Assembly: GCF_014650435.1 (NCBI RefSeq)
Contig: NZ_BMUY01000002.1
Location: 558,001 to 622,000 of the forward strand
DNA length: 64,000 bases
Direction: 5' to 3'
DNA from: Streptomyces tendae
GTDB taxonomy: Bacteria; Actinomycetota; Actinomycetes; Streptomycetales; Streptomycetaceae
The notes under the pieces are model-generated. The model saw only the letters and a list, made by a program, of their open reading frames with translations. It was not told where the DNA came from and ran no database searches. Made by a program: the position numbers and the translations under genes. Positions 47,172-55,746 of the stretch are shown piece after piece. Every line of letters begins with the position of its first letter. Position 1 is the first letter of the stretch.

Positions 47172-48653
47172 TCAGCCCTTCAGCGCGGCCATCCACTCCT
47201 CGACCTCGTCCGACCGGCGCGGCAGCCCGGCGGACAGGTTCCGGTTGCCGTCGGCGGTGACGAGGATGTCGTCCTCGATGCGCACGCCGATGCCCCGGTA
47301 CTCCTCCGGCACGGTCAGGTCGTCGGCCTGGAAGTACAGGCCCGGCTCGACGGTGAGCACCATGCCGGGCTCCAGCGTGCCGTCGACGTACGACTCCACG
47401 CGCGCCGCGGCGCAGTCGTGGACGTCCAGGCCGAGCATGTGCCCGGTGCCGTGCAGCGTCCAGCGGCGCTGCAGCCCCAGCTCGAGGACCCGCTCGACGG
47501 GGCCCTCGACCAGACCCCACTCGACCAGCCGCTCGGCCAGCACGCGCTGGGACGCGTCGTGGAAGTCGCGGTACGCGGCGCCGGGCTTCACCGCCGCGAT
47601 CCCGGCCTCCTGGGCGTCGTACACGGCGTCGTAGATCTTCTTCTGCAGCTCGCTGTACGTGCCGCTGATCGGCAGCGTGCGCGTCACGTCGGCGGTGTAG
47701 TACGTGTGCGTCTCCACGCCCGCGTCCAGCAGCAGCAGGTCGCCGGAGCGGACCGGGCCGTCGTTGCGGACCCAGTGCAGGGTGCAGGCGTGCGGGCCGG
47801 CGGCGCAGATGGAGCCGTAGCCGACGTCGTTGCCCTCGACGCGCGCGCGGAGGAAGAAGGTGCCCTCGATGTAGCGCTCGCTGGTCGCCTCGGCCTTGTC
47901 GAGGACCTTCACGACGTCCTCGAAGCCGCGCACGGTGGAGTCGACGGCCTTCTGCAGCTCGCCGATCTCGAACTCGTCCTTGACCAGGCGGGCCTCGGAG
48001 AGGAAGACGCGCAGTTCCTCGTCCCGCTCGGCGGTGACCTTGTCGGTCAGGGCCGCTTCGATGCCGGCGTCGTGGCCGCGCACGACGCGCACCGGGCCGG
48101 TGGCCTCGCGCAGGCTGTCGGCCAGCTCGCGGACGTCGGAGGCGGGGATGCCGTACAGCTTTCCGGCCTCGGTGAGGGAGTGGCGGCGGCCGACCCACAG
48201 CTCACCCATGCCGTTCAGCCAGAACTCGCCGTTCTCGCGGTCCGAGCGCGGCAGGAGGTAGAGCGTCGCGGTGTGACCGTCGCCCTCGGGCTCCAGGACC
48301 AGGACGCCGTCGTCGGTCTGGTTGCCGGTCAGGTACGTGTACTCGACCGAGGCGCGGAAGGGGTACTCCGTGTCGTTGGAGCGGGTCTTGAGGTTGCCCG
48401 CGGGGATCACCAGGCGCTCGCCGGGGAAGCGGGCGGACAGGGCGGCGCGGCGGGCGGCGGTCTCGGCGGCCTGGGCGATCGGCTCCAGGTCGTGCAGCTC
48501 CGTGTCGGCCCAGCCGGACTTCATGTTCTCGGCCAGCTCGTCGGACACGCCCGGGTACAGGCCGTTCTTGCGCTGCTTGATGGGCTCCTCGGTCTCGTCC
48601 GGGGTTTCCGGGATCTCCGGATTCTCCGGTGTGAGCTCCTCCGCCACGGTCAT
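47172..48653 (-). CDS. pepP: Xaa-Pro aminopeptidase (aminopeptidase P)
   Basis: A 493-residue M24B metallopeptidase that removes N-terminal residues before proline. An N-terminal creatinase-like domain (about 60-210) precedes the catalytic domain, where metal ligands are seen in LLLDAGVETHTYYTADVTRT (two Asp), LHGTGHMLGLDVHDC (His), VLTVEPGLYF (Glu) and GIGVRIEDDILV (Glu). A 35-residue acidic Pro/Glu-rich leader (ENPEIPETPDETEEP) precedes the conserved part. It is cytosolic and monocistronic by appearance. Confidence 0.94.
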   Translation of the reverse strand: MTVAEELTPENPEIPETPDETEEPIKQRKNGLYPGVSDELAENMKSGWADTELHDLEPIAQAAETAARRAALSARFPGERLVIPAGNLKTRSNDTEYPFRASVEYTYLTGNQTDDGVLVLEPEGDGHTATLYLLPRSDRENGEFWLNGMGELWVGRRHSLTEAGKLYGIPASDVRELADSLREATGPVRVVRGHDAGIEAALTDKVTAERDEELRVFLSEARLVKDEFEIGELQKAVDSTVRGFEDVVKVLDKAEATSERYIEGTFFLRARVEGNDVGYGSICAAGPHACTLHWVRNDGPVRSGDLLLLDAGVETHTYYTADVTRTLPISGTYSELQKKIYDAVYDAQEAGIAAVKPGAAYRDFHDASQRVLAERLVEWGLVEGPVERVLELGLQRRWTLHGTGHMLGLDVHDCAAARVESYVDGTLEPGMVLTVEPGLYFQADDLTVPEEYRGIGVRIEDDILVTADGNRNLSAGLPRRSDEVEEWMAALKG

Positions 48654-48781
48654 CCTCCTAGATACGGCACTGGACCACCCCCCATCGTACGGTCGTACGG
48701 AAGGGGGCCCAGGGCCGAAGGGCCTGTTACGCCCCGCGCACTACCGTCCGTTATGCGGAGCGTGCGAGGTGTCAGTGACCG

Positions 48782-50215
48782 TTATTCGAACCTGACCGCC
48801 AGCAGGACGACGTCCTCCTCGGAGTGCGCCTCCGCCTTCCCGTCGGGCAGCACGGTGCGCAGGACGTGCTCGACGACCGTGTCCGGGTCCTGCCGTGCGG
48901 CCCGGGGGACACCGGCCGCCGCGGCGTGCAGCCGGGCGAAGGCGCGGTCGGCCGGGTCGCCGGTGCGGTGCAGCAGCCCGTCGGTGTACAGCAGAACCGT
49001 CTCTCCCGGCTCGGCCTGCAGCTCCACGCTGGGCGCCTCCCAGCAGGCGAGCATGCCGAGCGGCGCGGAGACGGAGGTCTCGACGAACTCCGTGCGCCGC
49101 TGACCGATCAGCAGGGGCGGGCTGTGTCCGGCGCCGGCCAGGGTGATCCGGCGCAGCGCGGGCTCGCAGTAGCCGAACAGCGCGGTGGCCGAGCGGGCCG
49201 GTTCGGTCAGCCGCAGCAGCAGCTCCAGGTCGGACAGGACGGCGACCGGGTCCTCACCCTCCATCACGGCGTACGCCCGCAGCGAGGCGCGCAGCCGCCC
49301 CATCGCGGCGACGGCGCTGGGTCCCGACCCGGTGACCGATCCGACGGAGAGGCCGAGCGCGGCGTCCGGCAGCGGCAGGGCGTCGTACCAGTCGCCACCG
49401 CCCGCCGGACCGGTGCGGTGCCGGACGGCCAGCTGCACGCCGGGCACCCGGGGCAGGCGGGAGGGCAGCAGCTCCTCGGTCATCGTCGCCATGGAGGCGC
49501 GGGTGCGCTCGACCTCCAGGAGGCGCGCCAGGTGCCCGGTGGCGTACCGGACGTACAGGCCGGCGAGGTGGCGCTGCCGTTCACCCGGTTCGGCGGGTTC
49601 GTCGTAGAGCCAGACGGCGGCGCCGAGGCGCCCGGTGCCCTCGGCGGACAGGGGGAGCGCGTAGCTGGCGGCGTAGCCGAGGCGGGCGGCGACCTCGCGG
49701 TGGCGGGGGTCGAGGGCCTTCTCGGCCAGCAGGTCCGGTTCCGCGATGCCGTCCTCCGCGACCGGCAGTCCGTCCAGGATCCGCCCGTAGGACAGGGAAC
49801 TGCGGGGCACCGTCTCGATGTGCCCGAGGTCGGCGCGGGCGAGACCGAGGCCGACGGTGGTGGCGGGGCCGAGTCCGTCGGCCGGTTCCAGTACGACGAG
49901 TCCGCGCCGGGCGCCGACCAGGGCGGCTCCGGCGCGCAGTACTTCCTGGAGGCCGTCGGCGAGGGTGTCCGTGCGGACCAGGCGTTCGGTCAGTTCGTGC
50001 AGGGTCGTGAGGTCCGAGACCCAGCCGGCCAGCCGGTCCTGGAGCAGGGCCCCGGGGGCACAGGGGCTGCCCGAGGCGTCCGTGACGGCCGCGGCGTCCG
50101 TCGTGGGGGGCTCGGCCGCCTGGGGGGTGCCCGTGGCGGCGGACGCGACAGTGTGTGCGGGGGACGGAACCGTTGAATCGATTCCGGCCACTTTCGCAGG
50201 GTGCGGGGCGTTCAT
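48782..50215 (-). CDS. GAF-domain PP2C/SpoIIE-type phosphatase, possibly impaired
   Basis: A 477-residue protein: a low-complexity start (1-55), a GAF domain (about 60-235), and a SpoIIE/PP2C domain (about 245-477). The first metal motif is intact (GGGDWYDA) but the second, normally GDVXGHG, reads GSVTGSG, so a metal-binding aspartate is replaced by serine. The last motif, usually DDXXLL, reads EEDVVLL. The protein may be weakly active or a pseudoenzyme. Such phosphatases act on anti-anti-sigma factors; the RsbW-like ATPase at 46561 is a conceivable partner. Confidence 0.82.
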   Translation of the reverse strand: MNAPHPAKVAGIDSTVPSPAHTVASAATGTPQAAEPPTTDAAAVTDASGSPCAPGALLQDRLAGWVSDLTTLHELTERLVRTDTLADGLQEVLRAGAALVGARRGLVVLEPADGLGPATTVGLGLARADLGHIETVPRSSLSYGRILDGLPVAEDGIAEPDLLAEKALDPRHREVAARLGYAASYALPLSAEGTGRLGAAVWLYDEPAEPGERQRHLAGLYVRYATGHLARLLEVERTRASMATMTEELLPSRLPRVPGVQLAVRHRTGPAGGGDWYDALPLPDAALGLSVGSVTGSGPSAVAAMGRLRASLRAYAVMEGEDPVAVLSDLELLLRLTEPARSATALFGYCEPALRRITLAGAGHSPPLLIGQRRTEFVETSVSAPLGMLACWEAPSVELQAEPGETVLLYTDGLLHRTGDPADRAFARLHAAAAGVPRAARQDPDTVVEHVLRTVLPDGKAEAHSEEDVVLLAVRFE

Positions 50216-50863
50216 GGCGTCCGGCCTTCCGACCGGCGCTTACTGCTCAAAAGCATCGCAAACCCCCATGTCATTCTGCGCCGCTAGCAGTGTCTCCACA
50301 TGTACACGCACTCGTAAGGGGATGTCCAGCATTGTCCTGCCGGGATTCCTGGTGTCCATGGGGTGCGAGCGGCCTTCCTCTCGACCTCTTGCGTAAAAGC
50401 GAAATTGGCTTGAAACTGCCCCAGAGGACGCCTTGTTGCGGTCGACTGGGGGTGCTTCACGGAGCGTCACAGCGGTCGTGATGGGTACGTACTCGGAGAA
50501 GGCCGGGGGTGGTTGGGGGCCACCGGGAACCTGGCGACGGACCCGGGCGTCCTATCCACCGACGACCGTGCCCCATCCTCCCGTGGCGGAGGCGGAGAGA
50601 AATACGTGCGACGGCAAAACGCCAGACTTCGCCACCCCCGCGCCACGCCATGCTTTTGATAGACGCAGTGGCCGGTACCGTCACGGACGCAGTCAGTGCT
50701 CGACCCACAGGGGTTTCCCTTGCCCTTGGCGGAGGCGTGCCCCGTGGGGACGTTTCTCGGCAGGGGTGTGATGCGCCACCAGCAACGCACAGCGAAGTGA
50801 TCGACACATGGTGTGAAGAGACCACGGTGTTGCCAGGCGTGCAACGGAAAGGAACGAGCGCTC
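50216..50863. other. Long intergenic region, no gene recognised
   Basis: About 650 bp between divergent genes. Parts are AT-richer (GCGTAAAAGCGAAATTGGC at 50391-50409; GCTTTTGATAGACGC at 50651-50665). Open frames here are GC-skewed without codon bias and none is convincing. It could hold long leaders or a small RNA, but I see no specific structure. Confidence 0.4.
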
Positions 50864-51529
50864 ATGCGCGAGATCCTCGGAAGGCGACGCAGGCTCCTGT
50901 CCCAGCACGACGACGGGCAGCCTGAGCTGATCGGCGCGGCCCTCACCTACGCGACACATTGGCAGTGGCCCGTACTCCCGGGCGCGGCGGCGGATCCGCG
51001 GGCGCGGTCACGCTGCGGCTGCCCCGACCCCGAGTGCACGGTGCCGGGCGCGCATCCCTTCGATCCCGGTCTCCTCGCGGCGACCACCGACGCGCGCATG
51101 GTGCGCTGGTGGTGGACCAACCGGCCGACCGCGCCGATCGTCATGGCCACCGGAGGCGGTGCCCCGTGCGCGGTCTCGCTGCCCGCCCTGCCGGCCGCCC
51201 ACGCCCTCGCCGCGCTCGACCGCGCCGGGCTGCGGCTCGGCCCGGTCGTCGCCTCGCCCACCCGCTGGTCGCTGCTGGTCAGGCCCTACTCCATGGAGCA
51301 GCTGGGCGAGCTGCTCTACGCCAAGGACTTCGTCCCCGGCTCCCTGCGCTTCCACGGCGAGGGCGGCTACCTCGCGCTGCCTCCGTCCGAGACCGGGGCC
51401 GGCGCCGTCCGCTGGGAGCGGGCGCCGCTGCCCGGCTCCGCCTCGCCCTGGGTGCCCGACGTGGAGGCCGTGGTGGACGCGGTGGTCGACGCCCTCACTC
51501 GTACGGGTGTGAGCGCGCCCGAGTTGTAG
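50864..51529 (+). CDS. Prim-Pol-domain (bifunctional primase/polymerase N-terminal) protein
   Basis: A 221-residue protein with a pattern of the primase/polymerase N-terminal domain: ALTYATHWQWPVLPG, a cysteine/histidine-rich CGCPDPECTVPGAHPFDPGL, WWWTNRPTAPIVMATGGG, then SLRFHGEGGYLALPPSETG. Such domains occur in plasmid and phage replication proteins, but here the domain is alone, in core DNA, without a helicase. Whether it is catalytic is doubtful; the expected acidic pair is not obvious. The ATG at 50864 follows GGAAAGGA; an in-frame ATG at 50813 is less likely. Confidence 0.75.
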   Translation: MREILGRRRRLLSQHDDGQPELIGAALTYATHWQWPVLPGAAADPRARSRCGCPDPECTVPGAHPFDPGLLAATTDARMVRWWWTNRPTAPIVMATGGGAPCAVSLPALPAAHALAALDRAGLRLGPVVASPTRWSLLVRPYSMEQLGELLYAKDFVPGSLRFHGEGGYLALPPSETGAGAVRWERAPLPGSASPWVPDVEAVVDAVVDALTRTGVSAPEL

Positions 51530-51584
51530 GGGGTGTCGGCGCGGGCGGAAGTCCGCGCCCGCCCTCGGTCGTTATCGTCCGACC

Positions 51585-52379
51585 ATGCCGCTTCATGCAG
51601 GGGAGCACCGCGCCGTCGGGCCGCGCCGCACCGGGGCACGCCGCAGTGGGCCGGACCGTCGGCGGATCCGTCTGTACGGGCTCGCGGGTGTCGTGGTGTG
51701 TGCGGTCGTACTGCCGTTCGCGGTGGCGTCCGCGGGGCCCTCGGGCGACGCGGACGCCGAGGTGTCGACGGCCGTGCCGCTGCTCGCGCGGGGCGGTGAC
51801 GACAAGGCGTCCGCGTCCTCAGCCTCAGCCGCGTCCTCAGCAGCCTCGGCCGCAGCCGAATCCGCTCCCGTGGTGGAGCCGGGGGACCATTTCGGGCCCG
51901 GGTCCGGGGGAGCCGGACGCGTCACGGACACGGACGCGGCGGCCCGTTCGCCGCTGCCGCCCGGCCCCGCGCTGGCCGCGCGCTGCGGTCCCGAACTCAC
52001 CTCGCCCGCGGGCGTCGAGGCGCAGACCTGTGTCCTGACCCGGGGATCGGAGACCTGGGCGCGGACCTACTACCGCAACGCCACCGGCGGCCCGCTCGAA
52101 GCCGTACTGAGCCTCATGGGACCCGACGGACACAGCGTGCGGACGAGCTGTGCGGTGAGCGTCGAGGACGCGCCGGGCACCTGCGAGACGCCACCGGAGG
52201 ACACCGGTGAGGCGAGCCGGGGCGGGCTGGAGGGATACACCGCCTTCGCGGAGTTCGCCCGCCGGGCCGGGTACGGGCCGCTGCTGCTGCGCGCCGGAAG
52301 CGCCGGGAGCGCCGGGGACATCGAGGGCGGCGACGGCGGGCACGACGACGCCAACAGCCCTGCGGATACGGGGAGTTGA
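51585..52379 (+). CDS. Membrane-anchored secreted protein of unknown function
   Basis: A 264-residue protein. Residues 1-27 are arginine-rich, then a single helix (LYGLAGVVVCAVVLPFAVAS, about 30-50), an Ala/Ser-rich linker (about 70-95) and an extracytoplasmic domain with three cysteines-containing stretches (ARCGPELTS, AQTCVLTRGSE, TSCAVSVEDAPGTCE), which suggests disulfides. I do not recognise the family. Two hairpins follow the gene. Confidence 0.7.
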   Translation: MPLHAGEHRAVGPRRTGARRSGPDRRRIRLYGLAGVVVCAVVLPFAVASAGPSGDADAEVSTAVPLLARGGDDKASASSASAASSAASAAAESAPVVEPGDHFGPGSGGAGRVTDTDAAARSPLPPGPALAARCGPELTSPAGVEAQTCVLTRGSETWARTYYRNATGGPLEAVLSLMGPDGHSVRTSCAVSVEDAPGTCETPPEDTGEASRGGLEGYTAFAEFARRAGYGPLLLRAGSAGSAGDIEGGDGGHDDANSPADTGS

Positions 52380-52420
52380 CCGGCGACTCCGGTGCGTGCG
52401 CAACCGGGCGCATGGAAAGA

Positions 52421-52458
52421 CCCGGTTGCTGGCGACGGGGGATGCACCAGCAACCGGG
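52421..52458 (+). terminator. Hairpin 1 after the secreted-protein gene
   Basis: Perfect 12-bp inverted repeat CCCGGTTGCTGG (52421-52432) and complement (52447-52458), 14-nt loop, 42 bp past the stop codon. Confidence 0.7.
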
Positions 52459-52473
52459 CTACTGGAACGGTAA

Positions 52474-52507
52474 CAAGAGATCGGCGGTTAGCAAATTCGA
52501 TCTCTTG
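52474..52507 (+). terminator. Hairpin 2 after the secreted-protein gene
   Basis: Perfect 10-bp inverted repeat CAAGAGATCG (52474-52483) and complement (52498-52507), 14-nt AT-rich loop, followed by CTTTCC. Confidence 0.65.
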
Positions 52508-52624
52508 CTTTCCGGTCACCGACTGGCCTGTCTCTACCGGGAGTTGTGACCGGAGTCACCCGTCCACGAGCCGCCGCTCCGGCTGACCGGTCGGTCAGCC
52601 GGAGGCGGCCCGCACGGCTGTGCG

Positions 52625-53590
52625 TCAGCTGAGAGTGACCTGCCGGTTGGTGAGGCCGCCGCGCGCCCGGCGCTCGTCGTGCGTGAGCGGAGCGTCCGTG
52701 GCCAGGGCCTCGGCGAGCCGCTCGGCGAACTCGGCGGCCGGCTTCTCGATGTCCTGCGCGGTGATCTCGCTCGGCAGGTCCCACACCGGCACGGTGAGTC
52801 CGTGGGCGCGGAAGGAGCCGACGAGGCGGGTGCCCTCGCCGAGGGACGACCGGCCCGCGGCGTGCAGCCGGGCAAGAGCGTCCAGAAGCCGCTCCTCGTC
52901 GTGCGGCATGACCCACCGCAGGTGGTTCTTGTCCGGCGTCTCGCACCAGTAGGCGGCGTCCACGCCCTGCAGTCGGACGGTCGGGATGGCCGCGGCGTTG
53001 GCCCGCTCCAGGGAGGCGGTGACGTCCGGCGTGGCGTTCTCCGGGTCCGGGACCCAGAACTCGAAGCCCGAGTGCACCTCCGGCTCGAACGCGCCCTCGG
53101 GTGCGAGCAGGTCCTGCAGCCGGGGACCGTCGGCCGGCGCGCGGCGGCCCTGCACCGGGGTGCCCGGGTCGGCGGTCAGCGCCCGCGCGAGGGTGTCGGC
53201 GAGGTCGCGGCTGATGTCGCCCGACGCCGTGTCGTTCTGCAGACCGAGGAGGACCGAGCCGTCGTCGCGGCGCAGGGCCGGCCAGGCCATCGGCAGCACC
53301 GTGGCCAGGGTGACGGAGGGGACGCCCTCGGGCAGGCCGTCCCGCAGGGTCAGCCCGACCGTGGCCGCCGGCACCAGCTCCCGCAGCGCCACCCAGTCGC
53401 ACTCGCCGGGCAGCCCCTCGAACGGGCGCTGGACCAGCGCGGTCGTGGCCTGTGCGGCGGTCCGGCCGTGGCAGGCCTTGTACCGGCGGCCGCTGCCGCA
53501 GGGGCAGGGCTCGCGGGCACCGACGACCGGGACCTCGGCATCGTCGAGCTGGGGCCGCTTGGCCTTCGTCTGGGGTCGCTTCTTGGCCAT
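52625..53590 (-). CDS. SEC-C-motif protein (DUF5926-like)
   Basis: A 321-residue protein. The N-terminus is basic (MAKKRPQTKAKRPQLDD), followed by the SEC-C zinc motif PCPCGSGRRYKACHG at about residues 28-42, whose CXC...CH pattern binds zinc. The remainder (about 50-321) matches what I recall as DUF5926, specific to actinobacteria. SEC-C motifs mediate contact with SecB/ribosome-type partners in other proteins, but the function here is unknown. It is convergent with the secreted-protein gene. Confidence 0.8.
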   Translation of the reverse strand: MAKKRPQTKAKRPQLDDAEVPVVGAREPCPCGSGRRYKACHGRTAAQATTALVQRPFEGLPGECDWVALRELVPAATVGLTLRDGLPEGVPSVTLATVLPMAWPALRRDDGSVLLGLQNDTASGDISRDLADTLARALTADPGTPVQGRRAPADGPRLQDLLAPEGAFEPEVHSGFEFWVPDPENATPDVTASLERANAAAIPTVRLQGVDAAYWCETPDKNHLRWVMPHDEERLLDALARLHAAGRSSLGEGTRLVGSFRAHGLTVPVWDLPSEITAQDIEKPAAEFAERLAEALATDAPLTHDERRARGGLTNRQVTLS

Positions 53591-53890
53591 CGTGGGTGTC
53601 TCCCGGTTACGGCTCTACTCGTACGGGCGCGAGCCTAGCCGTTCCCACCCCGCCCGTCGGGATCCTGTGGACGACGGGCCGCCTGTGGACAACTCCCCGC
53701 GACGCCCGGCCCGGTAACGGCCACGGGGTCGCCGCGGTTGCCGTGGCACGGGTCGGTCCTGTCGGCCGTCGCTCCGGCCCCGGTGGCCGTACGGGGTGGG
53801 CCCGGGTGCCCGGACGGTCGGCCCACTGGGCGTAGGGATCGGCCCTGGGCGCGTCGCCCGGGTCGGCCGACCGCTCGTGTCGAACGGAGC
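53591..53890. promoter_or_regulatory. Intergenic region with two DnaA boxes
   Basis: A 300-bp gap without a supported gene. Minus-strand DnaA boxes lie at 53684-53692 (TTGTCCACA, perfect) and 53666-53674 (TCGTCCACA, one mismatch), 18 bp apart. It should also hold the SEC-C gene promoter. Confidence 0.55.
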
Positions 53891-54529
53891 TCAGCCCAGG
53901 TCCTCGAAGGCGTCCGCGAAGTCCAGGCCGGGGATCTCCGACACCGCCGGTGCCGCGATCCGGGCGGCGAAGTCGTCGCGTCGGTGCCCGGCGTCCGGGT
54001 CGTGCACGTCGTCGTGGACGACGACCCAGACCGTGACCTCACCGCGGGCGTCGTCCCGTACGCCCCAGTCGTCGGCGAGCGCCGCGATGATGTTCAGGCC
54101 GCGGCCGCCGTGCGCGGTGACCGAGGGGGTCGCCGGAGCCGGGCGGGTCGGGCCGCCGCCGTCCGTGACCTCCACCAACAACCTGCCGCCCGGGTCCACC
54201 TGCCACGCGGCCCGGACGTCGCCGTCCCCGGCCAGGGCGTCGCCCAGCGGGCGACCGTGCTTGCACGCATTGCTCAGCAATTCGGAAAGGACCAGTACAG
54301 CGTCGTCGATGACCGATTCCGCCACCCCGCCCCTGCGCAACTGATCACGCATGCGGTGTCTCGCTTCCCCCACGCCCGCAGGGCCATGGGGCACGGCCAT
54401 GCTCGACGACGTGGGCACCTCCTGTGCCACCACCAACGCCACCCCCGAGACCTCCTTCGCCCCACGCCACGGTGTGGATGCCCCATCGCCCTGAGCCGGA
54501 AACCGGCCGATCCCCGCACGGTGACGCAT
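53891..54529 (-). CDS. RsbW-like ATP-binding regulatory protein
   Basis: A 212-residue protein with one HATPase_c domain (about residues 50-165): N-box VLSELLSNACKHG, G1 box EVTDGGGP, G2 box GGRGLNIIAALADDWGV. The N-terminal 45 residues are a variable extension and the C-terminal 45 a short acidic tail (IPGLDFADAFEDLG). It belongs to the large Streptomyces group of anti-sigma/serine kinase-like ATPases. No sigma factor or antagonist is adjacent. It is a second member of the same family as 46561-47025. Confidence 0.83.
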   Translation of the reverse strand: MRHRAGIGRFPAQGDGASTPWRGAKEVSGVALVVAQEVPTSSSMAVPHGPAGVGEARHRMRDQLRRGGVAESVIDDAVLVLSELLSNACKHGRPLGDALAGDGDVRAAWQVDPGGRLLVEVTDGGGPTRPAPATPSVTAHGGRGLNIIAALADDWGVRDDARGEVTVWVVVHDDVHDPDAGHRRDDFAARIAAPAVSEIPGLDFADAFEDLG

Positions 54530-54656
54530 TCGACACGGTCGAACACGTACCGAACGCGCCGGTGCACTCCCCGTAATCGCATGGCTGGATTTGGTCGGTG
54601 TGGCCGAGACCGGAGAATGGGGCAGCAGCGCCGCCGGGTCAAGAGCCGGGGACGGA

Positions 54657-55484
54657 TCAGCGGCCCAGGTGGTCCAGTACCGCGCGCGGCCGGTTGGTGA
54701 TGATGGCGTCCACGCCCAGGTCGGAGCAGAGATCCACGTCGGCGGCCTCGTTCACCGTCCACACGTGCACCTGGTGACCGGCCCGCTTCAGGCGCTCGAT
54801 GTACGCGGGGTGATTGCGCACGATCCGGATCGAGGGGCCCGCGATCCGGACACCCGCGGGCAGTCGCCCGTCCCGCAGCCGGGGCGAGACGAACTGCATC
54901 AGGTAGACCGTCGGCAGCGTCGGCGACGCGGCCCGCACCCGGTGCAGCGACCGGGCCGAGAAGCTCATCACCCGCACCGGGGACTCCTCGGCCGAGGCCG
55001 GGGCGTCGAGTCCGAACCGCTTCAGGAGCAGCAGCAGCCGTTCCTCCACCTGCCCCGCCCAGCGCGTGGGGTGCTTGGTCTCGATGGCCAGCTCCACGCG
55101 CCGCCCCGCGTCGGCGACCAGTTGCAGCAGCCGCTCCAGGGTCAGGACGGAGGTCTCCTCCCGGTCCTCGGGCCGGTGCTCCCAGTCGGGCTGCTCGTCG
55201 CGCGTGCGCCAGAACTCCCGGGTCCGGCGGGCGCCGAAGTCCAGCGCGGCGAGGTCGGCGAGCTCCAGCGCGGACACCGCGCCGCGACCGTTCGACGTAC
55301 GGTTGACGCGCCAGTCGTGGACGCAGACGAGGTGGCCGTCGGCGGTCAGGCGCACATCGCACTCCAGGGCGTCGGCCCCGTCCTCGATCGCCTTCCGGTA
55401 CGCGGCCAGGGTGTGCTCGGGGGCATCCTCGGAGGCGCCCCGGTGGGCGACGACCTGAATCCGGTGCTGTCGTGCGTGGGTCAC
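54657..55484 (-). CDS. Glycerophosphodiester phosphodiesterase
   Basis: A 275-residue GDPD-family enzyme with the signature HRGASEDAPEHTLAAY near the N-terminus (catalytic His), DALECDVRLTADGHLVCVHD (metal Glu/Asp and second His) and WTVNEAAD near the end. It hydrolyses glycerophosphodiesters to glycerol-3-phosphate and an alcohol. No signal peptide is seen with the GTG start at 55484, so it is probably cytosolic; the longer upstream frame was rejected as not homologous. Confidence 0.92.
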   Translation of the reverse strand: MTHARQHRIQVVAHRGASEDAPEHTLAAYRKAIEDGADALECDVRLTADGHLVCVHDWRVNRTSNGRGAVSALELADLAALDFGARRTREFWRTRDEQPDWEHRPEDREETSVLTLERLLQLVADAGRRVELAIETKHPTRWAGQVEERLLLLLKRFGLDAPASAEESPVRVMSFSARSLHRVRAASPTLPTVYLMQFVSPRLRDGRLPAGVRIAGPSIRIVRNHPAYIERLKRAGHQVHVWTVNEAADVDLCSDLGVDAIITNRPRAVLDHLGR

Positions 55485-55746
55485 CGCGTCATGGTGCCAC
55501 CGTGGGCGGGTAGACGTGCCATCGGCGGAAACGGCAACGTGTCCGTTTAGTCTTGGATGACCTGTGTAAAGGACGGTCGGGGACCCACAGCAACCGCTTA
55601 TGGTGCTCTGACGGCCCGTGGGAAAAGCTGATGGCATACAAAATCACCAGCGCATCCGCATCGCGCCGGACCGTGGAGCAGCGCGGGAGCGTCGCTGAGC
55701 GCGACCAGGGTGGGCGACCAACAGCCGTGGAACGAGGAGAGAAGCT

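Noticed and set aside
48782..50215. Pseudogene call for the PP2C-like protein
   Set aside because: The frame is intact with normal codon bias and all domains; loss of one metal ligand does not show decay.
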